A DNA stretch of 64,000 nt. It comes from Muricoccus harenae. GTDB lineage: Bacteria; Pseudomonadota; Alphaproteobacteria; Acetobacterales; Acetobacteraceae. Made by a program: the position numbers and the translations under genes. Of the stretch, positions 1 through 8,798 are shown one piece after another. The DNA lies in the NCBI RefSeq assembly GCF_009848505.1, contig NZ_WWDL01000014.1, positions 50,612-114,611 of the forward strand, in the 5' to 3' direction. Positions within the stretch are counted from its first letter, which is position 1; every line of letters starts with the position of its first letter. The notes beneath the pieces were generated by a model. The model worked only from the letters and a program-made list of their open reading frames with translations, was not told the origin of the DNA and made no database searches.

Positions 1-1
1 C

Positions 2-58
2 GGCGAAACCTACAACCAGATCGTCGCCCCCATCGGCGGCGTGGAGTATCGCCGTTGA
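2..58 (+). CDS. C-terminal end of an unidentified protein (partial)
   Basis: An open frame enters from the left edge and ends at a TGA at 56-58, giving 18 visible residues ending GGVEYRR. Its stop overlaps the TTG start of the following TRAP permease gene (TTGA), so the two are probably translationally coupled. By analogy with TRAP operons it may be the substrate-binding protein DctP, but 18 residues cannot show this. Confidence 0.6.
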   Translation, partial: GETYNQIVAPIGGVEYRR

Positions 59-681
59 GCGACACCACCCCCGCGCCACTTCGCGTGGCGCGGGGCCTCA
101 CACGGGTGGTGACGCGTATCGCGGCGTTGATGGCCTATCTGGCCGGGTGGAACTACGTGGCCTGCGCCGCCCTGATCACCTTCGACGTGGTGGGGCGGAG
201 CCTTCTGGGCTTTTCCAGTGCCGCCACGGTGGAGATCAGCAGCTACATGCTGGCCTGCGGCATCGCCTGGTCGCTGGCGCATACGCTGGCACGGCGTGCG
301 CATATCCGCGTGGACGTGCTGGTGAACCGCATGAGGCTGCGCAACCGCGCCTGGCTGCATGTGCTGTCCCTCGCCCTGCTGGCGGGTTTCGCCGGCTTCA
401 TCGCCTGGGCCGGCTGGCAGGTGCTGGAGGAATCCATGCTGTTCGACGCGCATGACAACAGCGCGCTTCGCATCCCCATCGACATTCCTCAGGGTATCTG
501 GGCCTTCGGGCTGCTGTCCTTCCTGGTGATGTCGCTGGTGCTGCTGCTGGAAGCCAGCCTTGCCCTGGCCTTCGGTCGCGTGGAGGAGGTGGATGCGCTG
601 CTCGGCTCGCGCTCCGTTAATGATGAGACACAGGAGGCGCTGGAGGCCGTGGCCATGGCGCGGGAGGAGCAGCCGGCATGA
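55..681 (+). CDS. TRAP transporter small permease, DctQ family
   Basis: This 208-residue protein has about four hydrophobic segments (roughly residues 25-55, 62-82, 103-125 and 150-175). The polar RAHIRVDV motif after the second segment is typical of DctQ, the small membrane subunit of TRAP transporters, which supports the large permease in sodium- or proton-driven uptake of organic acids. The start is a TTG overlapping the upstream stop. Its own stop overlaps the start of the DctM gene (ATGA), so it sits in a tight operon. The substrate is unknown; the hydantoinase-like genes downstream hint at a nitrogen-containing or carboxylated ring compound. Confidence 0.9.
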   Translation: MSDTTPAPLRVARGLTRVVTRIAALMAYLAGWNYVACAALITFDVVGRSLLGFSSAATVEISSYMLACGIAWSLAHTLARRAHIRVDVLVNRMRLRNRAWLHVLSLALLAGFAGFIAWAGWQVLEESMLFDAHDNSALRIPIDIPQGIWAFGLLSFLVMSLVLLLEASLALAFGRVEEVDALLGSRSVNDETQEALEAVAMAREEQPA

Positions 682-2042
682 TCGCGATCGTCTTCCTCCT
701 GAGTCTCCTCGCCGTGCTGGTCTTCGCGGCGGCAGGCACGGGGCAGTCCCTGCCCATCGCCGAGATCCTGGGGTTGATTGCCGTCTTCGTCGTGTTCTTC
801 GGCGCGGGCGTGCATGTGGCGGCGGTGCTGGGCATCCTGGCGGTGCTGACGGGCTTCATCTTCTCCGACCGCCCGTTCTGGCTCTTCGCCGGCCAGACCT
901 TCTGGGGGCCGTCGAGCAACTTCGTGCTGATTGCCGTGCCGCTGTTCCTCCTGATGGGCGAGATCCTGCTCCGGGCGGGGCTGTCGGACCGGCTCTATAA
1001 GTCGCTGAACGTCTGGCTGAACCGGCTGCCGGGCGGGCTGCTGCATACGAATATCGCCTCCTGCGCGCTGTTCTCCGCCATCTCCGGTTCCTCCGTCGCC
1101 ACCGCGGCGACCATGGGCTCGGTCGCCCTGCCCTATTTCAACGACACGAAATACAGCCAGCGCATGGTGCTCGGCTCGCTCGCGGCCGGCGGCGCCATGG
1201 GCAACCTGATCCCGCCCGGGATCACCTTCATCGTCTATGGGCTGATCACCGAAACCTCAGTCGGCGCGCTTTACGTCGCGGCGATCCTGCCGAGCGTGCT
1301 CGTCACACTGCTCTTCGCCGGCGTCATCACCGTGCACGGGTTGCGCAACCCGCTCGACCGGCCACCATCGCTGCCGCTTTCGGTGAAGCTGCGCTCCCTG
1401 GCCGGGTTGGTGCCCACCATGGCGCTGATCGTCATGGTGCTCGGCTCCATCTATGGCGGCTATGCCACCCCCACCGAGGCGGCGGCGCTGGGCGTGGCGG
1501 GGGCGCTGTTCTTCGCCGCCATAGAGGGCAAGCTCACCTTCCACATGCTCAACGCCTCGGCCGAGGCGACGGCACGGAACACGGCGCTGCTGGGGCTCAT
1601 CATCCTCGGCGCCTATCTGCTGAACTACATCCTGACGTTGATCAACGTACCCCAGGCGCTCGCCGAGATGATCTCGCACCTGCCAGTGCCGCCCTGGGCG
1701 ATCATGCTCGCGATCATCGGCATGTACTTCGCCCTCGGCACCTTCATGGAGGGCTTCTCCATGATCATCACCACCGTGCCCGTGGTTTTTCCCATCGTCG
1801 TGGCGCTGGGATACGACCCGATCTGGTTCGGCGTGGTGGTGACGATGCTGGTGGAGATCGCACAGATCAGCCCGCCGGACGGCACCGTGATGTATGTGCT
1901 GCAGGGCATGCGTCCCAAGGGCGGGCCGATCACCGATGTGTTCGCGGGGGTGATGCCCTTCCTGCTGGCCTATCTCCTGGCGGTCGGGCTGCTGCTGATC
2001 TGGCCCGCCATCGCCCTCTGGCCTCTCCACTTCATGAGCTAG
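678..2042 (+). CDS. TRAP transporter large permease, DctM family
   Basis: The 454-residue protein is strongly hydrophobic, with many membrane segments and characteristic DctM stretches such as SGSSVATAATMGSVALP (about residues 136-152) and GNLIPPGI. DctM is the main translocation subunit of TRAP transporters in the inner membrane. It starts at the ATG that overlaps the DctQ stop. It is somewhat longer than the common ~425 residues, with an extended N-terminal hydrophobic region. A 100-bp gap separates it from the HyuA-type gene on the same strand, so uptake and hydrolysis may be co-transcribed. Confidence 0.92.
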   Translation: MIAIVFLLSLLAVLVFAAAGTGQSLPIAEILGLIAVFVVFFGAGVHVAAVLGILAVLTGFIFSDRPFWLFAGQTFWGPSSNFVLIAVPLFLLMGEILLRAGLSDRLYKSLNVWLNRLPGGLLHTNIASCALFSAISGSSVATAATMGSVALPYFNDTKYSQRMVLGSLAAGGAMGNLIPPGITFIVYGLITETSVGALYVAAILPSVLVTLLFAGVITVHGLRNPLDRPPSLPLSVKLRSLAGLVPTMALIVMVLGSIYGGYATPTEAAALGVAGALFFAAIEGKLTFHMLNASAEATARNTALLGLIILGAYLLNYILTLINVPQALAEMISHLPVPPWAIMLAIIGMYFALGTFMEGFSMIITTVPVVFPIVVALGYDPIWFGVVVTMLVEIAQISPPDGTVMYVLQGMRPKGGPITDVFAGVMPFLLAYLLAVGLLLIWPAIALWPLHFMS

Positions 2043-2142
2043 GCGCTCCACCCGCCGGCACGTCCGGCGCTTCGACGACACCACTCGCCCCGCGCCCCGC
2101 AGGGGCACGCCGCCCCCATCTTGCCCGGAGTTCCCGCACACC

Positions 2143-4176
2143 ATGGAGCCCTTCATCCGGATCGGCATCGACATCGGTGGTACCTTCACCGACCTGCAGA
2201 TCCTCGACGAACGCAGCGGCGCGCTGCGCAGCCTCAAAACCCCCACCACCCCGGAAGACCCGTCCATCGGCCTGCTGACGGGCATCGGGGAGGCCGCCAC
2301 GCGCTTCGGCTTCTCCATTGCCGACATCCGCATCCTGCTGCACGGCACGACCATTGCCACCAATGCCGTGCTGGAACGCAAGCTGGCGCGCGGCGTGCTG
2401 CTGACCACGGCGGGCTTCGAGGATGTGCTGGAAATCGGCCGCCATGGGCGCCGGGACATCTATGGGCTGAAGCCGCATCAGGAGCCGCCCCTGATCGCGC
2501 GCGACCGCCGCCTCGGCCTGGCCGAGCGGATGCGCGCCGATGGCAGCATCGAAACCGCATTGGCAGCCGGAGCAGTCGATGCCGTCCTGCCGCGTCTCGA
2601 TGCCCTTCGGGCGGAGGCGGTCGCCGTCTGCCTGCTGCATGCCCATGTGAACCCCGCGCATGAGCAGCTGGTTGCGGAACGGCTGCATCTGCTGCGCCCG
2701 GACCTGCCCGTTTCCATCTCCAGCGAGATCAGCCCGGAGATCCGGGAATACGAACGCTCCTCCACCACGGTGCTGAATGCGTTGCTGATGCCGGTCGTCG
2801 GCAATTATCTCAGGCGGCTGACGGCCCGCATGGCGGAAGCGGGGCTGACCGCCCGGCTGCTGCTGGTGCAGTCCAATGGCGGCGTGTGCAGCCCGGATGT
2901 GGCCCGGCGCCAGCCCGCGCGGCTGCTGCTGTCCGGCCCCAGCGGCGGCGCCCTGGCCACCTTGCGCATGGCGGAGACGCTGGATCGCCCGAACCTGCTC
3001 GGCGTCGACATGGGCGGCACAAGCTACGACGTCTGCGTGGTGCGCGATGGTGCCGTGACGCAGATGACCCAGGGCGAGATCGACCACCTGCCCGTTCGCC
3101 TGCCGATGGTGGAGATCCGGACCATCGGCTCTGGTGGCGGCTCCATCGCGGCGGTGGACGAGGCGGGACGGCTGCGCGTCGGCCCCCGCAGCGCCGGATC
3201 ACGCCCCGGACCGGTCTGCTACGGGCGCGGAGGCACGGAACCGGCGGTGACGGATGCCGATCTCGCCCTCGGCCGACTCGATCCACGTTTCTTCCTCGGC
3301 GGCGCCATGGCGCTGGATCGCCTGGCTGCGGCCGCCGCCATCGCCGCGAAGGTGGGCGAGCCGCTCGGGCTCGGTACGGAGCAGGCGGCGGAAGGCATCC
3401 TGGCTGTCACCGATACCGGCCTCGCAGCCGCCGCGCGCCTCAGCCTCTTCGAGAAGGGCCTTGATCCGCGTGACTTCAGCCTTCTCTCCTTCGGTGGCGC
3501 CGGCGGGTTGCACGCGGTGCCGGTGGCAGAGGAGTTGGGCATCCGCGAAGTGGTTTTCCCCGCCGATGCCAGCACCTTCTCCGCCTTCGGCATCCTGCAT
3601 TCGGACATTGTGCATGACCTCGCCCGCTCCCGCGTCATGCCGCTGACGGCCGATGCACTGCCCTGGGTCGGGCAAACCATGTCGGCGTTGCGTGTGCAGG
3701 GAGAAGCGTTGCTCGCCGCGGATGGTGTGTCTGAGGCCGACCGGCGCTTCGCCGTCTCCGCCGATCTGCGCTATCGCGGGCAGGCCTTCGAACTGGTGGT
3801 GCCCTGGCCGGAGGCACCCGCCCTCGATCCCCTGCTGGCGGATTTCCACGCGCTGCACGAGGCGCGCTTCTCCTACGCCAATCCCGAGGCTCCGGTGGAA
3901 CTGGTCGCGCTGCGCATGGCCGTCACCGGCCTTCTGCCGCCCGTGCATGCCGAGCGAGCCGCCGGCCGGGGCGCGGACCGCGAGCCGGAGGCGCGCGAGA
4001 CCTGGCTCGCCGGCGCCTGGCGCCGCATCCCCGTGCATCAGCGCGAGCGGATCACCGGCCCCGTCGACGGCCCCGCGCTGATCGAAGAGGAATACACCAC
4101 CATCTTCCTGGCCGAGGGGTGGCGCTGCGCCCCCGGCCCGGCAGGCGCGCTGATCGCCCGGAAGGAGGCTGCATGA
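2143..4176 (+). CDS. Hydantoinase/oxoprolinase family protein, subunit A (HyuA type)
   Basis: The 677-residue protein starts with the ATP-binding signature IGIDIGGTFTDLQ (residues about 8-20), followed by HGTTIATNAVLERK and a second phosphate-binding loop GVDMGGTSYDVCVV near residue 288. This order of N-terminal, central and C-terminal domains matches HyuA, the ATP-dependent subunit of N-methylhydantoinase, 5-oxoprolinase and acetone-carboxylase-like enzymes, which open cyclic amides or activate carbonyls. Its TGA overlaps the ATG of the HyuB gene, as expected for two subunits of one cytoplasmic enzyme. The exact substrate cannot be deduced. Confidence 0.92.
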   Translation: MEPFIRIGIDIGGTFTDLQILDERSGALRSLKTPTTPEDPSIGLLTGIGEAATRFGFSIADIRILLHGTTIATNAVLERKLARGVLLTTAGFEDVLEIGRHGRRDIYGLKPHQEPPLIARDRRLGLAERMRADGSIETALAAGAVDAVLPRLDALRAEAVAVCLLHAHVNPAHEQLVAERLHLLRPDLPVSISSEISPEIREYERSSTTVLNALLMPVVGNYLRRLTARMAEAGLTARLLLVQSNGGVCSPDVARRQPARLLLSGPSGGALATLRMAETLDRPNLLGVDMGGTSYDVCVVRDGAVTQMTQGEIDHLPVRLPMVEIRTIGSGGGSIAAVDEAGRLRVGPRSAGSRPGPVCYGRGGTEPAVTDADLALGRLDPRFFLGGAMALDRLAAAAAIAAKVGEPLGLGTEQAAEGILAVTDTGLAAAARLSLFEKGLDPRDFSLLSFGGAGGLHAVPVAEELGIREVVFPADASTFSAFGILHSDIVHDLARSRVMPLTADALPWVGQTMSALRVQGEALLAADGVSEADRRFAVSADLRYRGQAFELVVPWPEAPALDPLLADFHALHEARFSYANPEAPVELVALRMAVTGLLPPVHAERAAGRGADREPEARETWLAGAWRRIPVHQRERITGPVDGPALIEEEYTTIFLAEGWRCAPGPAGALIARKEAA

Positions 4177-5801
4177 GCACGATGGATCCGGTTGCGCTGG
4201 AAATCCTGCGCAACGCCCTCACCGCCACTGCCGCCGAGATGGACGTGACGGTCTGGCGCACCAGCCGCTCCACCGTGGTGCGGGAACTGCTTGATTATTC
4301 CACCGCCGTCTTCGACCGCGGCGGTCAGAACGTCGCCCAGGCCGCCCGCATCCCCCAGCATCTGAACTCCATGGGCAGCGGGCTGCTGACCGTTCTGCGC
4401 GACCACCTGCCGGTGGAGCAATGGGAGGATGGCGACGTCATCATCACCAATGACCCGTATTGCGGCGGCCAGCATATCCCCGACATCCTCGCCTTCCGGC
4501 CCGTCTTCGTGGATGGGGTGCGGGTGGGGATCGTCGGGACTCTCTGCCATCATCTCGACATGGGCGGCATGGCCGCCGGCTCCTATGCCGCCGCGGCGAC
4601 GGAGGTGTTCCAGGAAGGGCTGCGCATCCCGCCGCTGAAGCTCGTACGGCGCGGCGTGCTGAACGAGGACATCCTGGCGATGATGCGCCAGAACGTCCGC
4701 CGCCCGGACATGCTCTGGGGCGACCTGCAGGCGCAGCTCGCCTCGCTGGCGGTGGGCGAGGCAAATCTCCGCCGCCTCGCCATGCGCACGGGCACTGACA
4801 CCTTCGTTGCGGCCTGCGCCCAGATGCTGGATGGCAGCGAACGTGCCATGCGCGCCATGATCGGCCGAATTCCCGACGGCCGCTACGAGTTCGAGGACTT
4901 CCTCGACGATGACGGCATCTCCCCCGATCCCGTCCGCATCCATGCGGCGGTGGAGGTGCGCGGGGAGGAGATCACCATCGATCTCTCCGGCTGCGGCAAG
5001 CAGGCGGTGGGGCCGATCAACGCCACCCTTGCCTCAGCGCAATCGGCCATCTCCTACAGCGTGATGGCGGTGTCGGATGCGGAAATCCCGGCCAATGCGG
5101 GCTGCTACCGCCCCATCCGTACCATCGCGCCGGAAGGGCTGATCGTGAACGCCCGGCATCCGGCGCCCGTAGCCAACCGCGTGGCCGTCACCCACCGCCT
5201 CGCCACCACCATCCTCGGCGCGCTGCACCAGGCGATCCCGGGGCGGGTGCCCGCCGCCTATTACGGCGTTTCCTATGTCTGCTCCTTCCAGACGATCGGG
5301 GCAGATGGAGAGCGCGGCGTGCTGGTGGAGATCGAGGTGGGCGGCAGCGGCGCCTATGCCGATCAGGATGGGCTCTCGGCCTATACCTTCGGCATGCACA
5401 ACAACTCGAACATCCCGGCGGAGATGATCGAAAGCGAGATGCCGCTGACAATCGTAGGCTATGGGTTGCTGCCCGGCTCAGGCGGTGCGGGGCGGCATCG
5501 CGGCGGCCTCGGCCTGTTCCGCGAATGGCGCATCGACAGCCCGGAGGCCATCTTCACCGCAAATCTCGAGCGCTTCACCCACCGCCCCTATGGGTTGGAG
5601 GGCGGCGAGGCAGGGCGCGAAGGCCGCCTGTTCATTATCAGCAACGGCGAGCGCCGCGCCCTGGGATCGAAGGTGAACAACCTTCGCCTGAAGCGCGGCG
5701 ACATCGTGCGGCTGGAGACCTCGGGCGGCGGCGGCTATGGCAGCCCGGCGGCCCGGCCGGCCGAGGCTCGCGCCCGCGATGCGGCCCTGGGCTATGCCTG
5801 A
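4173..5801 (+). CDS. Hydantoinase/oxoprolinase family protein, subunit B (HyuB type)
   Basis: The start at 4173 is chosen because it overlaps the HyuA stop (ATGA) and has GGAGG about six bases upstream; an upstream in-frame start at 4119 would lie inside HyuA. The 542-residue protein shows HyuB hallmarks: MDPVALEILRNAL at the N-terminus and GDVIITNDPYCGGQHIPDI near residue 85, plus a glycine-rich C-terminal region. HyuB partners HyuA in ATP-dependent hydrolysis of hydantoins, oxoproline or related lactams. The gene ends 18 bp from the convergent hydrolase gene. Confidence 0.93.
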   Translation: MSTMDPVALEILRNALTATAAEMDVTVWRTSRSTVVRELLDYSTAVFDRGGQNVAQAARIPQHLNSMGSGLLTVLRDHLPVEQWEDGDVIITNDPYCGGQHIPDILAFRPVFVDGVRVGIVGTLCHHLDMGGMAAGSYAAAATEVFQEGLRIPPLKLVRRGVLNEDILAMMRQNVRRPDMLWGDLQAQLASLAVGEANLRRLAMRTGTDTFVAACAQMLDGSERAMRAMIGRIPDGRYEFEDFLDDDGISPDPVRIHAAVEVRGEEITIDLSGCGKQAVGPINATLASAQSAISYSVMAVSDAEIPANAGCYRPIRTIAPEGLIVNARHPAPVANRVAVTHRLATTILGALHQAIPGRVPAAYYGVSYVCSFQTIGADGERGVLVEIEVGGSGAYADQDGLSAYTFGMHNNSNIPAEMIESEMPLTIVGYGLLPGSGGAGRHRGGLGLFREWRIDSPEAIFTANLERFTHRPYGLEGGEAGREGRLFIISNGERRALGSKVNNLRLKRGDIVRLETSGGGGYGSPAARPAEARARDAALGYA

Positions 5802-5819
5802 GGCCGCGCCGCCTGGGCA

Positions 5820-6728
5820 CTACATCGCCCGTGCCGGCGGCCGCAGGAAGTCCTCGATCGCCTGGAAGAAGATGGCCCGGTTCTTCGACAGGTAGGAGAC
5901 ATGCGCCATTCCCGGGATCATCACGAAGCGCCGGTCATTCGTGCCGAGTTTCGCGAAGTAGTTCAGCAGGTCCTCCTCCGTGGCGATGCCGTCATGCTCG
6001 CCACGGACAATCATCACCGGGCAGCGCAGTTTCTCCGGCGTCACGACGGGAAGGTTGGCACACATGTCGAGATAGGTGCCGGTTGGCAACGTGTCCCCTA
6101 GCGCCAGCTCGGCATCCGCCAGCGCATCGGCGATCCCTTCCTCCGAGGTACCTGGCAGGTCCCGGTTGAAGATGGAATGGAAGAAGGCCCGGTCCGCCTT
6201 CCGCACATGGGAGGAGCGCCATTCCTCCAGGCGCTCACGCCGCTTGATCAGCGTCGGGGCGCCCTCGCCGGTATAGACGAAGGCATCGAGGATCACGCGT
6301 TCCACCCTATCCGGATAGGCCTCTCCGAACAGCGCCGCACGCAGGGCGCCGGAGGAGGAACCGTAGAACATCGCCGTCCTCTTGCCGGTGACCTCGAAGA
6401 CCACATCGGTCGCCGCGCGCAGATCTTCGGCCGCCATGGAGAGGTTTGAATTGGACTGGGTACGGGAGGAGCGCCCGTACCCCTCGAAATCCATGGTCCA
6501 GACATCGAAGCCGCGGCGTGCGAACTCCTCCATGAAGGAGTAGCCCGGCTTGCCCGGCACATCGAGATCGAAGCCCGACTTGCCGCCAAAGGAAGAGCCA
6601 TGGACGAGGAAGAGGATCGGCTGATCCCCTGCCCTGGCCAGGCGCTTGCGATAGACGGAGAGGCGCACATCACCCTTCTGCGCCCAGTGGTCCGTGGCTT
6701 CGATCGTGCCGCCCATATTCGTATCCAT
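5820..6728 (-). CDS. Alpha/beta-fold hydrolase
   Basis: A 302-residue cytoplasmic protein with an oxyanion-hole motif LVHGSSFGG (about residues 41-49) and a nucleophile elbow YGSSSG (about 120-125). A late acidic residue lies in RGEHDG and the catalytic histidine probably in GMAHVSYL. This is the canonical alpha/beta hydrolase order. The start MDTNMGG at 6728 is preferred over longer in-frame starts because AGGAAAGGA lies just upstream and the alternative N-terminus looks like non-coding translation. It is the last gene of the minus-strand catabolic block, so it may act on a ring-opened or ester intermediate. The substrate is unknown. Confidence 0.88.
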   Translation of the reverse strand: MDTNMGGTIEATDHWAQKGDVRLSVYRKRLARAGDQPILFLVHGSSFGGKSGFDLDVPGKPGYSFMEEFARRGFDVWTMDFEGYGRSSRTQSNSNLSMAAEDLRAATDVVFEVTGKRTAMFYGSSSGALRAALFGEAYPDRVERVILDAFVYTGEGAPTLIKRRERLEEWRSSHVRKADRAFFHSIFNRDLPGTSEEGIADALADAELALGDTLPTGTYLDMCANLPVVTPEKLRCPVMIVRGEHDGIATEEDLLNYFAKLGTNDRRFVMIPGMAHVSYLSKNRAIFFQAIEDFLRPPARAM

Positions 6729-6757
6729 GTCCGTTCCTTTCCTGGAGGGTGCGCGCA

Positions 6758-7744
6758 TCACTCGGGGCGCAGCCCGGCGTCGCGAATGAGGTTGCGCCAG
6801 CGCGGCACGCTTTCTTGCACCAGCGTGCCAAGCCGCTCCGGCGGCCCGCCGACGATCTCGAAGCCGGATTCCAGCAGCGTCTGTCGCACATGCGGCTCGG
6901 CAAGCACGGCATTCGACCATTCGTTCAGCCGCGAGACGATCGGGGCAGGCGTGCCTGCCGGGGCGAAGAGGCCATACCAGTTCGGCACGTCGTAGCCGGG
7001 CAGCGCCACCTCGGCGACCGTGGGAACATCCGGCAGCAAGGGGAAACGCCGTGGCGTGGTGATGGCCAGCGGCACCACCTGGCCGCCGCGGATCAGCCCG
7101 ATCACCGCGCCCAGGGTGACGAAGGCTGCATCCACATTGCCCGCCATCAGGTCGTTCACAGGCGTAGAGCCGCCGCGGTAAGGAATGACCGACCAGCGCG
7201 CCCCCGTCTCATGCTGGATGACGGCACCGGAAAGATGTCCGCCGCTGCCGAAGCCGGAGATCGCGACCTGTAGCCGATTGGGATCGCGCTTCGCGATCTC
7301 CATGAACTGCGCGAAGCTCTTTGCCGGCCCGTTGCGATGGGTGACCAGAACATGCGGGATGCGCGCCATCAGATTGACGGGCGCATAGGCCGTAGTCGGA
7401 TCATAGCCGGCATCACGGAACAGGCTGGGATTCACCGTGAGGGAATCCACCGCGACCAAAAGGTTCAACCCGTCCGGCGGCGATTGCGCCACGAGCTGGT
7501 AGGCCAGACTGCCCCCGGCGCCCGGCCGATTCTCCACGAAGAAGGACCCACGCCCCTTCTTCGTCAGCTCATCGGCCAGCACGCGCCCTATCGTGTCGGT
7601 AGAGCCGCCAGGCGCGACGGGCAGCACGATCCGCACAGGGCGAGAGGGATAGCCCTCCGCCGACTGCGCCCAACCAGGCCGCGCCGAGATCAGCCCAGTC
7701 GCTGCCAACGCCGCCAGACGGCGGCGCCCCATAGCCTGATGCAT
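6758..7744 (-). CDS. Bug/TctC-family periplasmic solute-binding protein
   Basis: A 328-residue protein with an N-terminal basic-hydrophobic export signal (GRRRLAALAATGLISARPGWAQ) followed by the family pattern YPSRPVRIVLPVAPGGSTD. Conserved inner motifs are FFVENRPGAGG and VPTVAE. Bug/TctC proteins bind carboxylates or aromatic acids for tripartite tricarboxylate transporters. A GGGAG eight bases upstream supports the 7744 start over an internal ATG at 7732. No TctA/TctB permease is in the window, so the partner must be encoded elsewhere or the protein works as a sensor. It lies 29 bp upstream of the hydrolase gene in the same transcription unit. Confidence 0.93.
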   Translation of the reverse strand: MHQAMGRRRLAALAATGLISARPGWAQSAEGYPSRPVRIVLPVAPGGSTDTIGRVLADELTKKGRGSFFVENRPGAGGSLAYQLVAQSPPDGLNLLVAVDSLTVNPSLFRDAGYDPTTAYAPVNLMARIPHVLVTHRNGPAKSFAQFMEIAKRDPNRLQVAISGFGSGGHLSGAVIQHETGARWSVIPYRGGSTPVNDLMAGNVDAAFVTLGAVIGLIRGGQVVPLAITTPRRFPLLPDVPTVAEVALPGYDVPNWYGLFAPAGTPAPIVSRLNEWSNAVLAEPHVRQTLLESGFEIVGGPPERLGTLVQESVPRWRNLIRDAGLRPE

Positions 7745-7796
7745 GTTCGTTCACTCCCACTCACCCCGTCTATTGCGGGCTTTTTGGCTGGGCGCG

Positions 7797-8798
7797 TCAT
7801 GGCGCAGCATCCAGCACGCTCGGATGGAACAGGTCCTCCGGCGCGATCTCCCGCGCGGCGAGGCCATCGGCAACGGCGAAGCGGATCATGGCGGCCACCT
7901 CGTCGCGGTTGCGGCGGAAGCCGTAGGGCCAGGGGTCTCCGCCCATGATCCTCGTTTGCGCCTCCGCCTCCGCGGCAATCCAGGGCAGCGAGGCGCGCAG
8001 CACGTTCACCAGCGACAGGTCGGCCACCGCCATGGCACGGGCCCTGGCAAAGGCACGGAACAGCTCCAACGGCAGCCAGGGATGCGCCGCCGCCAACTCC
8101 TTGCGCAGGGCGACGCAATGCATGATCGGGAAGAAGCCGGTCGCGCGGAAATACGCCTCCTCCTCGCTCCTGTAGTCCGGGTAGAGGCGGTCCACGGGCG
8201 CGGAGCGGGCGACGAAGCAGGACGGTGGCCGCGGCCCGACCACGGCGTCGATCTCACCAGAGGCCAGCAGTCCGTTCAGCGTCTCCGTCGGACCAATCGG
8301 CTTCACGTCCAGATCGGCCGGAAGCTTCAGCGCCACGCGCTCGCTGCCGCCTGCCTCCTCCATCCCGCCGGTGCGCCAGGCAATGCCGCGCGTGTCCACG
8401 CCATAATGCTCGCGCAGGATGCCGCGCACCCAGAGCGCGGCCGTCTGCTGGTATTCCGGCAGGCCGATCCGCTTGCCCGCCAGATCCGCGGCCGTGCGAA
8501 TGCCGCGATCCGTGCGGACATAGATGGCCGCATGGCGGAAGGCGCGGGAGGGGAAGACGGGAATGCCGATATAGGGCGCGTCGTCCCGCGCCGTGGTGAC
8601 GATATGGCTGCCCATGGACAGTTCCGTCACGTCGAAGGCGCGGTCGCGCAGGGCGCGGCGGAAGATGTCCTCCGGCTCGCCCGGCAGCACGGTCAGGGTG
8701 ACGCCGGGCACCTCCACGCGTCCATCCAGGATCGGGCGCGTGCGGTCGGAACTGGTGCAGGCCAGGGTGAGGCGCAGGGTATCGGGCAAGTTCGTCAT
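7797..8798 (-). CDS. 4,5-dihydroxyphthalate decarboxylase-like / NMT1-type protein
   Basis: A 333-residue protein without a signal peptide. The motifs RVEVPGVTLTVLP, FDVTELSMGSHI, IPVFPSRAFRH and AADLAGKRIGLPEY follow the pattern of the PhtD/Pht5 family of 4,5-dihydroxyphthalate decarboxylases, which share the fold of periplasmic binding proteins. The lack of an export signal and the position overlapping the molybdenum hydroxylase large-subunit gene (4 bp) favour a cytoplasmic enzyme, for example a ring-acid decarboxylase, over a solute-binding role. The activity is inferred from family and context only. Confidence 0.8.
   Translation of the reverse strand: MTNLPDTLRLTLACTSSDRTRPILDGRVEVPGVTLTVLPGEPEDIFRRALRDRAFDVTELSMGSHIVTTARDDAPYIGIPVFPSRAFRHAAIYVRTDRGIRTAADLAGKRIGLPEYQQTAALWVRGILREHYGVDTRGIAWRTGGMEEAGGSERVALKLPADLDVKPIGPTETLNGLLASGEIDAVVGPRPPSCFVARSAPVDRLYPDYRSEEEAYFRATGFFPIMHCVALRKELAAAHPWLPLELFRAFARARAMAVADLSLVNVLRASLPWIAAEAEAQTRIMGGDPWPYGFRRNRDEVAAMIRFAVADGLAAREIAPEDLFHPSVLDAAP

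Noticed and set aside
2043..2142. Small gene or terminator between dctM and the HyuA gene
   Set aside because: Only a weak 5-bp inverted repeat is present and no coding frame has support.
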